Source: NCEH01 sp043195095 (GTDB lineage Bacteria > Pseudomonadota > Alphaproteobacteria > Rhizobiales > Xanthobacteraceae). From it: a stretch of DNA of 64,000 nt. The stretch lies in the NCBI RefSeq assembly GCF_043195095.1, contig NZ_JBAFWN010000012.1. One strand, written 5' to 3'. Positions 1-8,111 of the stretch are shown in pieces (the first letter of the stretch is position 1; every line of letters begins with the position of its first letter). The position numbers and the translations under genes are program-made. A model generated the notes under the pieces. The model was given only the letters and a program-made list of their open reading frames with translations. It was not told the origin of the DNA and ran no database searches.

Positions 1-965
1 CGCGCCCGGTCGAACTCCCGCACCGCCGTGCGGCAATGGGGGCTCACCTGCACCGCCAGCACCGCGCCGATATGCAGCTCGGAAATAATGCCCATGAGAA
101 TGGCGTTGATGCCAGTGGTGTCCGCGTCCGTCAGCTCGGTGACATTGCCGATGCCCATGAGGATCGGCACATCCGGCATGCGGCGCCGCAGTTCGGCATA
201 GCGCACCAGGGAAGCCGTGAAGCCGAAATGGATGGGATCAAGGATGGGATCGGCGAGGAAGTCCCGCCCCTTGGCGCGGCAGGCGTCGATGGCGCGGACG
301 AGCGACTCCAGATCGCCGGGCTTTGCCGGCACCAGAACCGGAACCGCCGGGCCTTCGTCGACGATCGCGAGCGTCTCCTCGTTGAGGCTCAGCAGATAAT
401 CGGCGCCGGCGCGGGTGGCGCGGGATAGTTCGTGCGGGTCGAAAGAATCGACACTCACCTTCATGCCTTCGCCGTGCAAGGCTTTGATGAAGGCTTCCAG
501 ATGGGGAAAGGCTTGATCCGGCAGGCTGCCGAGGTCGATCACGTCGGCGCCGTCGGCCTTTAGCGCCCGCGCGCGCGCCAACACTTCGTCCACGGTCAGT
601 TTGGTGGCATCCACGATCTCGGCGAAAATGGTCACGTCGTGCCGCATCAGATCCGCCGGACCGCCGCCCTTGCCGAAGAAGTCAGGAATGTCCGCCGCCT
701 CGTCCGGCCCGCGCAGGAAGGGCACGCCGAACCGGGAGGTAAGCCGGTCCAGATCGCCCTTGAACCGCCCCGGCATCACCACCCGCTCGGCGCCCTCGGG
801 CAGGACGAACCGGCGCTCCACGATCTCCGCCGTCATCAGGGCGGCGACTTTCACGCCGATATTGACCACCACCGGCTCCAGGAAGGCGTCGGCAATCTCC
901 TCCGCCGCCTTGGCAACGCGCGGCTGCGCCAGCGAGCCGGTCAGGAGGACGACGCGCTCCGCCAT
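1..965 (-). CDS. DUF6513 / dihydropteroate synthase-like protein (partial, C-terminus beyond the window)
   Basis: My own reading of the minus strand gives an uninterrupted frame from an ATG at 965 to the left edge, at least 321 residues. After about 100 N-terminal residues it has a TIM-barrel-like pattern related to dihydropteroate synthase, with the segments DVIDLGSLPD near residue 141 and KVSVDSFDP near residue 170. Homologues in aerobic methylotrophs and methanogens sit in tetrahydromethanopterin (H4MPT) gene clusters and are thought to act in pterin assembly; that role is family knowledge. The start lies 2 bases after the stop of the upstream flavoprotein gene, so the two are very likely co-transcribed. 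The gene is cut by the window boundary, with no sign of a frameshift. Confidence 0.82.
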   Translation of the reverse strand, partial: MAERVVLLTGSLAQPRVAKAAEEIADAFLEPVVVNIGVKVAALMTAEIVERRFVLPEGAERVVMPGRFKGDLDRLTSRFGVPFLRGPDEAADIPDFFGKGGGPADLMRHDVTIFAEIVDATKLTVDEVLARARALKADGADVIDLGSLPDQAFPHLEAFIKALHGEGMKVSVDSFDPHELSRATRAGADYLLSLNEETLAIVDEGPAVPVLVPAKPGDLESLVRAIDACRAKGRDFLADPILDPIHFGFTASLVRYAELRRRMPDVPILMGIGNVTELTDADTTGINAILMGIISELHIGAVLAVQVSPHCRTAVREFDRA

Positions 966-967
966 CC

Positions 968-1537
968 CTAGCGGGCCGGCGCGCAGACGCGCGCGTCCAG
1001 CTCGGCTTTGCGGGCGGCGATGGCGGCCTTCAGCTCGACCAGGGATTCAGCGACCGTGGTCGCCTCGAAGTCCTTCAGCTTGCGGGTGTTTTCCAGGTCG
1101 ATCTTGCGCGGAAAAACCGGCACCGGCCCGCCGGGCGCCATGGTGATCAGCTCCGGGGCGGTATCGCAGGCAAAGACGATGCCCGGCACCCGGCACTTGC
1201 CGGCTTGGGCGAAGCAATTGGTCACCAGCGTGTCGGAAATACCGTAGACGCATTTCGCCACGGTATTGGACGAGGCCGGCGCCACAACAAGCGTGTGATA
1301 TTTGCCCTCATAGAACATGCCCACGGGCGCGGCGCTCGCGGTGGTGTCGCGGAACACATGGGTATTGGCGGGCAGGGGGCTCTTGTCCTGCTTGTACATG
1401 CGCAACACCTCTTCCGCCGCCGCAGAGACGAACAAATCCACGTCGCCCAGGGTGTGGATCAATTCCAGGCTCTCGGTGAAGAAATGCCCGGAGCCGGAGA
1501 GCGCCCAGGCCCAGCGGGGGTAAGCACCCTTGCTCAT
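968..1537 (-). CDS. DmrB-like flavoprotein (dihydromethanopterin reductase family)
   Basis: A 189-residue protein of the UbiX/PPC-DC-type flavoprotein fold (PF02441). An early SGSGHFFTES loop near residue 14 and an APASSNTVAKCVYG segment near residue 95 match the FMN-binding signature of the family. In methylotrophs such small flavoproteins are encoded in H4MPT clusters, and the characterised DmrB of Burkholderia reduces dihydromethanopterin to H4MPT. The chosen ATG at 1537 overlaps the stop of the upstream kinase gene (ATGA). Longer in-frame extensions run through the kinase gene and are rejected. Function is assigned by family and by cluster context; another cofactor-related flavin enzyme is possible. 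Confidence 0.75.
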   Translation of the reverse strand: MSKGAYPRWAWALSGSGHFFTESLELIHTLGDVDLFVSAAAEEVLRMYKQDKSPLPANTHVFRDTTASAAPVGMFYEGKYHTLVVAPASSNTVAKCVYGISDTLVTNCFAQAGKCRVPGIVFACDTAPELITMAPGGPVPVFPRKIDLENTRKLKDFEATTVAESLVELKAAIAARKAELDARVCAPAR

Positions 1538-2142
1538 GCAGCGCTCGCGGTTCGAGAAGAGGGAAACAGCTGGTCGAGTGCCGGCGCATCGTCGGCGGCC
1601 ACGAGGCGAATGATACCGCGAAAGCGTGCAGCGAAGGCGGGAAAGGCACGATCCACCACGCCGCGCGCGCTCCATTCCGCTGGGCCGTCGCCCCGCGCGG
1701 GCGTGTGAACCAGAGCGCCCGGAGCCTTCACCAGCGTCAGCCGCGGCGCGTGGAGGCGCGTCGCCAGCCAGCAGGCGAGGCTGTCCGAGGTGACATCCCA
1801 GCTCGCGCTTATATCGGCGGCGCCGAGCAGCAGGTCGGCGGGAAACCAGAGCGCGGCTTTGTCCGTGGCCCCCTTCATGTCGTCCAGGGTGCGGCAGGGC
1901 ACCAGGGCGGGGGCGCAATCGGCGAGGGCGTGGGCCATCTGCTCCATGGCCAGGATCGCCATGGCATGGCAGGCGCGTTCTGAAAGCGCGAGGGGTCCTT
2001 GCGCCGCGCGCACCGCATCGGCGAAGCGCCCGCCGCCCGGCACGACCATAACGCCGGGCCAGCCGGCCAACCGGCCCGCCAGCGACCTGATGTCGCCACC
2101 GCGCTCCAGGCTGCCGCCGAGCTTGACCACGTGAAACGCCAT
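1534..2142 (-). CDS. Amino acid kinase family protein, MfnE-like
   Basis: A 202-residue protein starting with HVVKLGGSL, the glycine-rich lysine loop of the amino acid kinase fold, followed by VVPGGGRFADAV near residues 35-47. It is the short form typical of archaeal MfnE, which phosphorylates the aminomethylfuran alcohol in methanofuran synthesis. Homologues occur in the C1 cofactor clusters of methylotrophs, where they are proposed to act in methylofuran synthesis. The ATG at 2142 directly precedes the conserved strand, whereas an upstream in-frame start would add 35 unconserved residues. It is first in the minus-strand set kinase-flavoprotein-DUF6513, with a 4-base ATGA overlap to the flavoprotein gene. 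Confidence 0.72.
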   Translation of the reverse strand: MAFHVVKLGGSLERGGDIRSLAGRLAGWPGVMVVPGGGRFADAVRAAQGPLALSERACHAMAILAMEQMAHALADCAPALVPCRTLDDMKGATDKAALWFPADLLLGAADISASWDVTSDSLACWLATRLHAPRLTLVKAPGALVHTPARGDGPAEWSARGVVDRAFPAFAARFRGIIRLVAADDAPALDQLFPSSRTASAA

Positions 2143-2271
2143 GGCGAACCCCTGCGCCTTCCGCGAGAATCCTTCAAACCACAATGTTAGCCGAGCCGGT
2201 TGTCCCCTCCAAGGGGCGCGGGTTGCGTCGCAGCATTGACTAACCAACGGTCACCCGCGCGCAAATGGCCA

Positions 2272-2288
2272 ATTGGAATGTGTCCAAT
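2272..2288. promoter_or_regulatory. Inverted repeat ATTGG-N7-CCAAT, possible operator
   Basis: A perfect 5-base inverted repeat with a 7-base gap lies between the divergent C1-cofactor kinase gene and the cytochrome c gene. It is close to a TTGACT hexamer at 2236-2241. The position suits an operator, but short repeats like this can occur by chance and no regulator is known. Confidence 0.25.
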
Positions 2289-2397
2289 GCGGTTCTTATG
2301 TCGCGGCGGCGGAGCCGGCCCTGCACCGGGCGTTCCTCTTGCAGCATCTTCCCCGCGCCGGTGCCGCCTTTGCTCGAAATGCCCTAGGGAAAACGTC

Positions 2398-2796
2398 ATG
2401 TCTCGTCTTTTGCTTTCGGCCCTGGCCGCCCTGGCCATCTCCACCACGCTCGCCCATGCCGACCCCGACGTTGCCAAGGGCGAGCAATCGTTCCGCAAAT
2501 GCATGGCCTGCCACATGATTGGGCCGGACGCGAAGGTGAAGGTTGGCCCGCCGCTGAACGGGATCGTCGGCCGCAAATGGGGCGCCTATCCGGACTATGC
2601 CTATTCCGACGACATCAAGGCGGGCGCGGCGGCCGGCAAGGTCTGGGACGAGGCCACGCTGAACGATTATCTCACCAATCCCAAGGTGCTCGCCCCCAAA
2701 GGCAAGATGGCCTTCTTCGGCATCAAGCCGGCCGGCGAGCGCGCCGATCTGATCGCCTTTCTCAAGCAGTTTAACGCCGAGGGCGCGAAGCAATAA
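2398..2796 (+). CDS. Cytochrome c family protein (class I, cytochrome c2/c550 type)
   Basis: A 132-residue precursor with a signal peptide ending near Ala-Asp (residues 21-22). The single haem motif CMACH is at residues 35-39 and the likely axial Met is in GKMAFFG (Met104). Size and motif order fit a soluble periplasmic class I cytochrome c that shuttles electrons to a terminal oxidase or from a periplasmic dehydrogenase. It diverges from the H4MPT cofactor genes, so a link with methanol oxidation is tempting, but nothing in the sequence proves it. The ATG at 2398 starts the signal peptide; longer in-frame starts lack a reasonable signal. Confidence 0.88.
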   Translation: MSRLLLSALAALAISTTLAHADPDVAKGEQSFRKCMACHMIGPDAKVKVGPPLNGIVGRKWGAYPDYAYSDDIKAGAAAGKVWDEATLNDYLTNPKVLAPKGKMAFFGIKPAGERADLIAFLKQFNAEGAKQ

Positions 2797-2863
2797 TTCC
2801 CTTGCGCCGGCCGGCTTGTTTTCTCGCCGCGGCCATGGTGTGGCTTGGGCGGGAGGGACCTTC

Positions 2864-3619
2864 ATGTCCGACAATCCTTCGCGCCTCCAGCGCGTGTTCG
2901 TGGACGAGGATCTGAGCGACGGCGCGCAGATCCTGCTGGCGGCGGAGCAGGCCCATTATGTGGCGAATGTGCTGCGCATGCAGGTGGGCGGCAGCTTGCT
3001 GCTGTTCAACGGGCGGGACGGCGAGTGGCTCGCCCACCGGATCGAGGGGCACAAGCGCGAAGTGCGCTTCGCCGCCGAGCGCCAGTTGCGGCCCCAGCCG
3101 CCCATGGCGGACCTGGAATATGCCTTCGCCCCGCTGAAGCATGCGCGGCTGGACTATATGATCCAGAAGGCGGTGGAGATGGGGGCGGGGGAGCTTACCC
3201 CGGTCATCACCCGCTATACCCAGGTCACGCGCGTCAACACCGAGCGCATGCGCGCAAATGCGGTGGAGGCCGCCGAGCAATGCGGCATCCTCGCCCTGCC
3301 GGTGGTGCGCGAACCACTCGCCCTCGACAAATGGCTCGCCGCATTGCCGGCGGAGCGGGTGCTGGTGTTCTGCGATGAAAGCGCGGCCCTGAGCGATCCC
3401 ATTGCCGCGCTGAAGGCGGCAGCGCCGGGTCCCATGAGCGTTCTGATCGGCCCGGAGGGGGGATTCGCCTCCGAGGAGCGGCGCATGCTGCATGCCCATC
3501 CCGGTGTGATCGTGCTCTCGCTCGGCCCGCGGATCTTGCGCGCCGACACGGCTGCCGTGGCCGCGCTCACCCTCGCCCAGGCGGCGCGGGGCGATCTGGC
3601 GGGCGTCGACCCGGCCTGA
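2864..3619 (+). CDS. rsmE: 16S rRNA (uracil(1498)-N(3))-methyltransferase
   Basis: A 251-residue SPOUT methyltransferase. It has an N-terminal PUA-like RNA-binding region (residues 1-75) and a C-terminal trefoil knot with the GPEGGFASEE and LGPRILRADTAA motifs that bind S-adenosylmethionine. The family methylates U1498 of 16S rRNA in the assembled 30S subunit. The ATG at 2864 is preceded by GGGAGGG at a good distance. An upstream in-frame start would add 16 residues with no similarity to the family. Confidence 0.93.
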   Translation: MSDNPSRLQRVFVDEDLSDGAQILLAAEQAHYVANVLRMQVGGSLLLFNGRDGEWLAHRIEGHKREVRFAAERQLRPQPPMADLEYAFAPLKHARLDYMIQKAVEMGAGELTPVITRYTQVTRVNTERMRANAVEAAEQCGILALPVVREPLALDKWLAALPAERVLVFCDESAALSDPIAALKAAAPGPMSVLIGPEGGFASEERRMLHAHPGVIVLSLGPRILRADTAAVAALTLAQAARGDLAGVDPA

Positions 3620-3946
3620 TCGCGTAGCCGCCTTCTCCTCGCTCAAGCGGCCGGGGGCGCTCTGGCCGGCGTAGGCCCGGCGCGAGCGCGGTTCCGCCAT
3701 TGTTGGAAGGGGCGCGAAACGCATCCGCGCGCTTTTTGTTCCGCGCGTCCCGCTCTTTAATTTGTCGAGTCCTAAGGCATTCAGGGCGCATCGTAATTTT
3801 ATTTGGAAATATTCGTAAATAAGGAGAATTGCTCCGCTCGCATCAATCGTCGCATTTACGTCCAATTTTTCCACACTCTCTCGGCAACCGAAACCCAACT
3901 GTTGCGTTATAGGCTCACGTTGGGGAGAGGTGCGGAGGGAAAACCA
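3620..3946. other. Intergenic region with an AT-rich patch
   Basis: About 330 bases between rsmE and the carboxylate-amine ligase gene. Most is GC-rich and structureless. A clearly AT-rich patch around 3774-3842 probably carries the promoter of the downstream gene. I see no further gene. The in-frame extension of the ligase back to about 3803 would add 48 unconserved residues. Confidence 0.5.
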
Positions 3947-5068
3947 ATGTCGGAAGAATATAGATTCGGAATCGAGGAAGAATTCTTCGTGGTCGATGCC
4001 GAGTCCAAGGCCATTCAAAGGCGCATGCCGTCGCGGTTCTTCGAGGATCTGTCGCACCATCTGGGCAGCGCCGTCACTGTTGAATTGCTGCAATCGCAGC
4101 TTGAAATGGCCACCAACCCCGCCACGCAGGCCGGCAGCGCGCTCGACGAGCTGAGGGAGTTGCGGGGAAAGGCGGCGCGGGTGGCCGGGGAGCACGGGCT
4201 GAGCTTCATCGCCGCCGGCACCCATCCTACCGCCACCTGGGAGGGCGTGCGCCACACTGATGCCAATCGCTACACCGGCATGATGCATGACCTGCAGATG
4301 CTGGGCGAGCGCAACATGGTGTGCGGCCTGCACGTGCACGTGGAACTGCCGCAGCCCGACCAGCGGGTCGACGTCATGCGCCGCATCCTGCCCTATATCC
4401 CCCATTTCATCGCCTTGGCGACCTCCTCGCCCTTCTGGGGCTCGAAGCAGACCGGGCTGATGGGCTATCGCCTTGCCGCCTATGATGAATTGCCGCGTAC
4501 CGGCCTTCCCGAGCTGTTCGAGGACAGCGCCGATTACCAGGCTTACGTAGACGCCATGGTGGAAGCGCGCGCGATTACCGATTCAAGCTATGTGTGGTGG
4601 GCGATCCGCCCCTCCTCCAAGCATCCGACGCTCGAATTGCGGGCGCCGGACAGCTGCACCCGCATTCAGGATACGGTTGCGATCGCAGCGCTTTATCGCT
4701 CGTTGGTGCGCTATCTCGTGCGCCATCCCGAGCACAATGCGAAGATCGGCGCGGTGGACCGGGCGATCGCCAATGAGAACAAATGGCGGGCCCAGCGCTA
4801 CGGCATCCACGGCTCGTTCGTGAATCTCGCGGAACGCCGCGCCGTACCGGTCACGGATGCGGTCGAATCTCTGATCGCCATGGTCGGGGAAGATGCCGAC
4901 GCCCTTGGGGCGCTCGATGCGCTCCTGCATCTGCGCACCATTGCCCTCGCCGGCACGAGTGCGGATATGCAATTGGCGGTGTTTCAGGAAGCGCACCATC
5001 GCACCGGAAATCGGGGCGAGGCGCTGAACGCGGTGAAGACTTGGCTCGCCCACGCGACCTTGCAGTGA
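3947..5068 (+). CDS. ybdK: Carboxylate-amine ligase, YbdK family (glutamate-cysteine ligase-like)
   Basis: A 373-residue member of the GCS2 family. The opening YRFGIEEEFFVVD contains the acidic ATP/metal-binding strand of this family, and HVHVELP follows near residue 125. Length matches YbdK enzymes (about 370), which show weak glutamate-cysteine ligase activity in vitro; the physiological substrate is uncertain. The ATG at 3947 has GGAGGGA upstream and gives the conserved N-terminus. The gene ends at a strong hairpin shared with the convergent FAH-family gene. Confidence 0.87.
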   Translation: MSEEYRFGIEEEFFVVDAESKAIQRRMPSRFFEDLSHHLGSAVTVELLQSQLEMATNPATQAGSALDELRELRGKAARVAGEHGLSFIAAGTHPTATWEGVRHTDANRYTGMMHDLQMLGERNMVCGLHVHVELPQPDQRVDVMRRILPYIPHFIALATSSPFWGSKQTGLMGYRLAAYDELPRTGLPELFEDSADYQAYVDAMVEARAITDSSYVWWAIRPSSKHPTLELRAPDSCTRIQDTVAIAALYRSLVRYLVRHPEHNAKIGAVDRAIANENKWRAQRYGIHGSFVNLAERRAVPVTDAVESLIAMVGEDADALGALDALLHLRTIALAGTSADMQLAVFQEAHHRTGNRGEALNAVKTWLAHATLQ

Positions 5069-5082
5069 CCGCCGGAAAGACA

Positions 5083-5102
5083 GGGCCCCTGCTGAGGGGC
5101 CC
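5083..5102. terminator. Bidirectional hairpin between convergent genes
   Basis: A perfect 8-base stem (GGGCCCCT/AGGGGCCC) around a GCTG loop lies 15 bases after the ligase stop and 8 bases from the stop of the opposing FAH-family gene. There is no clear T-tract, so it may act as a 3'-end stabiliser rather than a classic rho-independent terminator. Confidence 0.55.
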
Positions 5103-5110
5103 CGTTGGGA

Positions 5111-5959
5111 TCAGGGCGCGAAGGGCACCACGGTCTGGCGCTGTTCGCCGAGGCCCTCGATGCCCACCCGCATCACGTCACCGGCCTTGAGATAGCGCGG
5201 CGGCTTCATGCCAAGGCCGACGCCGGGCGGCGTGCCGGTGGTGATGATGTCGCCGGGATCCAGCACCATGAACTGGCTGATGTAGGACACGAGATAGGCG
5301 GGATCGAAGATCATGGTGCGGGTCGAGCCGTTCTGGACCTTCTCGCCGTTCACTTCGAGCCACATGGCAAGGTCGGACGTGTCGCTCATTTCGTCCGAGG
5401 TGACGAGATAGGGACCGATCGGGCCGAAGGTCTCGGACGCCTTGCCCTTCACCCACTGGCCGCCGCGCTCGATCTGGAACGCGCGCTCGGACACGTCGTT
5501 GCAGATCGCATAGCCGGCCACATGCTTGAGGGCGTCCTGCTTCTCCACATAGCGCGCGCGGGCGCCGATGACGATCAGCAGCTCCACTTCCCAATCCAGC
5601 TTGGTGGACCCCTTGGGGATCATCACGTCATCATCGGGACCGACGACACAATTGGGCGCCTTGTTGAAGAGCACCGGCTCTTCGGGAATCGGGTTGCCGG
5701 TCTCTTCCGCATGATCGGCGAAATTCAGCCCGACCGCGACAAAGTTGCCCGGTCGCGCGACGCAGGATCCGAGGCGCACGCCTTCGGGCGCGAGGGGGAA
5801 GGCCTGGGGGTCGGCGGCCTGAATCCGCGCCAGTCCCTCAGGCGTGAGAACATCGCCCGAAATGTCCTGAACCAGGGACGAAATGTCCCGAATCTTGCCG
5901 GTTGAATCGATTAAACCAGGCTTTTCTCGCCCTTTTTCCCCGAAGCGCACGAGCTTCAT
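5111..5959 (-). CDS. Fumarylacetoacetate hydrolase (FAH) family protein
   Basis: A 282-residue protein with an N-terminal lid (1-70) and the FAH/HpcE C-terminal domain. Visible hallmarks are GLNFADHAEE near residue 77, the metal-binding DWEVELLIVIG segment near residue 120, NDVSERAFQ near 150 and TGTPPGVGLG near 245. Relatives include acylpyruvases, 2-keto-4-pentenoate hydratases and ureidoglycolate lyase; the sequence alone does not choose among them. The ATG at 5959 is preceded by GGAGAGG and starts the MKLVRFG strand typical of this subfamily. It diverges from plcP. Confidence 0.85.
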   Translation of the reverse strand: MKLVRFGEKGREKPGLIDSTGKIRDISSLVQDISGDVLTPEGLARIQAADPQAFPLAPEGVRLGSCVARPGNFVAVGLNFADHAEETGNPIPEEPVLFNKAPNCVVGPDDDVMIPKGSTKLDWEVELLIVIGARARYVEKQDALKHVAGYAICNDVSERAFQIERGGQWVKGKASETFGPIGPYLVTSDEMSDTSDLAMWLEVNGEKVQNGSTRTMIFDPAYLVSYISQFMVLDPGDIITTGTPPGVGLGMKPPRYLKAGDVMRVGIEGLGEQRQTVVPFAP

Positions 5960-6198
5960 CGGACCTCTCCCTGAGCTGAGTGATGATGCGGACACGGAAC
6001 CGATCCACTGCCGCGCAAGCTGGCGCGCGGAAGCCATTTGGTCAATGCTTGGGATGCTGGATCGTGCCGATTCGCCATCCGTCCCGCCTTCCGTAAGGGG
6101 GTAGGGAAGTGTGGCCGGCTGATTATATTGCTGTGCAGTAAAAACCGAGAAGTTGTTCGCAGTGGCGTCATAAAAGGGATACACGACTCCGGCTAAGT

Positions 6199-6216
6199 CC
6201 GTCACACTGCTCTCAG
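6199..6216 (+). promoter_or_regulatory. Candidate PHO box upstream of plcP
   Basis: CCGTCAC-ACTG-CTCTCAG: two imperfect copies of the PhoB half-site CTGTCAC/T (6/7 and 5/7 matches) in direct repeat with the canonical 11-base period, 28-45 bases upstream of the plcP start. Phosphate control is established for plcP homologues in Sinorhizobium. The match here is imperfect and unproven. Confidence 0.4.
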
Positions 6217-6243
6217 GGAGCAATTTTCCGCAGAGGCCATGCC

Positions 6244-7044
6244 GTGAGCGACAGCCCTGAAGCGCGCAGGTACAGAGCTCTGTTCATCTCCGACGTCCAT
6301 CTCGGGACGAAGGGATGTCAGGCTGACCTGCTTCTTGATTTCCTGAAATTCCACGATGCCGATACGGTTTATCTGGTCGGCGACATTGTGGATGGCTGGC
6401 GCCTACGCAGCTCCTGGTATTGGCCGCAAAAGCACAATGACGTGGTGCAGAAGCTGCTGCGCAAGGGCCGCAAGGGCACGCGCATGGTGTATCTGCCCGG
6501 GAATCACGACGAATTCCTGCGCGATTACTACGGCACCCATTTCGGCGGCATCGAAGTCGTGGAAACCGCCATCCACGAGGCGGCCGATGGCAAGCGCTAT
6601 CTGGTGATCCATGGGGACGTGTTTGACGTGGTGGTGCGCCACGCAAAATGGCTCGCCTTCCTCGGCGACGGCGCCTATACGCTCGCACTCGCAATCAACA
6701 CCTATGTGAACCTCGCCCGCCGCAAGCTTGGCCTCACCTATTGGTCGCTCAGCCAATGGGCGAAGCTGAAGGTGAAGAATGCGGTGAATTACATCGGCAA
6801 GTTCGAGGAAGCTGTTGCCGACGAGGCCAAGCGGCATAAGGTGGATGGCGTGATCTGCGGCCACATCCACCATGCGGTCATTCATGACCAGTTCGGCGTG
6901 CGGTACGTGAATTGCGGGGACTGGGTCGAAAGCTGCACCGCGATCGCGGAGCATGAAGACGGGCGGATGGAAATCATTTCCTGGACACGTCGCCTTGAGG
7001 CGGAACCTGAATCCGAAGTCGAGGGGGCGCGCGCGGCGGCCTGA
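6244..7044 (+). CDS. plcP: Metallophosphoesterase, PlcP-like phospholipase C (annotated in databases as LpxH-like)
   Basis: A 266-residue calcineurin-type phosphoesterase with all metal motifs: D17-V-H19, GD at 46-47 with D50, GNHD at 86-89, H123-G-D and GHIHH at 206-210. The family is often named UDP-2,3-diacylglucosamine diphosphatase. In rhizobia and marine bacteria the member next to an Agt glycosyltransferase is PlcP, which cleaves phosphatidylcholine to diacylglycerol when phosphate is short. Here the gene overlaps such a glycosyltransferase gene (TGATG), which favours PlcP over LpxH. The start is a GTG at 6244, consistent with family length. A PHO-box-like repeat lies just upstream. 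Confidence 0.75.
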   Translation: MSDSPEARRYRALFISDVHLGTKGCQADLLLDFLKFHDADTVYLVGDIVDGWRLRSSWYWPQKHNDVVQKLLRKGRKGTRMVYLPGNHDEFLRDYYGTHFGGIEVVETAIHEAADGKRYLVIHGDVFDVVVRHAKWLAFLGDGAYTLALAINTYVNLARRKLGLTYWSLSQWAKLKVKNAVNYIGKFEEAVADEAKRHKVDGVICGHIHHAVIHDQFGVRYVNCGDWVESCTAIAEHEDGRMEIISWTRRLEAEPESEVEGARAAA

Positions 7045-8111
7045 TGCGGGTACTTGTCGCCACGGATGCCTGGCACCCCCAGATCAACGGGGTTGTCCGT
7101 TCCCTCGAACACACCGCCCGCGAGGCCGAAGCGCTCGGCGCGGAGATGATGTTCCTGAGCCCCCAAGGGTTTAAAACCGTTCCGCTCCCCACCTATCAGG
7201 AAATTCGCCTGGCGCTCGCAACACCGCGCATGATCATGCGTCGGATCGAGGCCATGCGGCCGGACTTCGTCCATGTAGCCACCGAGGGGCCGATCGGCAT
7301 GCTGGTGCGGCGCGCCTGCATCGCCAGCAAGCGCACCTTCACCACCAGCTATCACACCAAGTTTCCCGAATATCTCTCCGCCCGCGCGCCGGTGCCGGAA
7401 CGCCTGACCTATGCGTGGCTGCGCAGCTTCCACAACGCCGGCGGTGGCGTCATGGTGTCCACGGCCACCCTGGAACGTGAACTGGATGCGCGCGGCTTCA
7501 AGCGCCTGATGCGCTGGTCGCGCGGTGTGGATGCGGAGCTGTTCCGGCCGCGTCCGGAGGTGGATCTCAACCTCCCCAAGCCGATCTTCCTGTTCGTCGG
7601 CCGGGTGGCGGTGGAAAAGAACATCGAGGCGTTCCTTGCGCTGGACCTGCCGGGCTCCAAGGTGGTGGTGGGTGGCGGGCCGGCGCTGAACAGCTTGCGT
7701 GAGCGCTATCCCGAGAGCCATTTCCTTGGCCCGCTGGAAGGCGAGGATCTCGCGCGGGTCTATTCCGGCAGCGATGTCTTCGTATTCCCGAGCCGCACCG
7801 ATACGTTCGGCATCGTGTTGCTTGAGGCCCTGGCGAGCGGCCTTCCGGTCGCCGCCTATCCCGTGACCGGGCCCAAGGACGTTCTGGAAGATGCAACCGA
7901 ACCTGTCGGCGTGCTGGACGAGGATTTGCGCAACGCCTGCCTGAAGGCACTGGAGCTGTCGCCGGTGGCCGCACGGGAATTCGCGCTGCGCCATACCTGG
8001 CGCGAATGCGCCCGCCAGTTTCTCGACAATGTACTGATCGCCCACGATTTTGGGCCGGTCGCCCGGCGCTTCCGCTTGCTGCGCAGGACGCGTATCGTCT
8101 CGTCCGCATGA
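7044..8111 (+). CDS. agt: GT4 glycosyltransferase, Agt-like (diacylglycerol glycosyltransferase)
   Basis: A 355-residue GT-B enzyme. The N-terminal acceptor domain has HPQINGVVRSL (residues 11-21) and the C-terminal donor domain has GRVAVEKN followed by the GT4 EX7E-type segment DTFGIVLLEALASGLPV. In Agrobacterium the Agt homologue puts glucose or glucuronic acid on diacylglycerol, replacing phospholipid under phosphate limitation. The start codon shares one base with the plcP stop and the stop overlaps the dehydratase start (ATGA), so translation is coupled at both ends. A role in another glycolipid or in mannosyl transfer cannot be excluded. Confidence 0.72.
   Translation: MRVLVATDAWHPQINGVVRSLEHTAREAEALGAEMMFLSPQGFKTVPLPTYQEIRLALATPRMIMRRIEAMRPDFVHVATEGPIGMLVRRACIASKRTFTTSYHTKFPEYLSARAPVPERLTYAWLRSFHNAGGGVMVSTATLERELDARGFKRLMRWSRGVDAELFRPRPEVDLNLPKPIFLFVGRVAVEKNIEAFLALDLPGSKVVVGGGPALNSLRERYPESHFLGPLEGEDLARVYSGSDVFVFPSRTDTFGIVLLEALASGLPVAAYPVTGPKDVLEDATEPVGVLDEDLRNACLKALELSPVAAREFALRHTWRECARQFLDNVLIAHDFGPVARRFRLLRRTRIVSSA

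Noticed and set aside
3803..3946. An N-terminal extension of the YbdK-like ligase from a TTG at 3803
   Set aside because: The extra 48 residues are not family-like and the ATG at 3947 has a good ribosome site.
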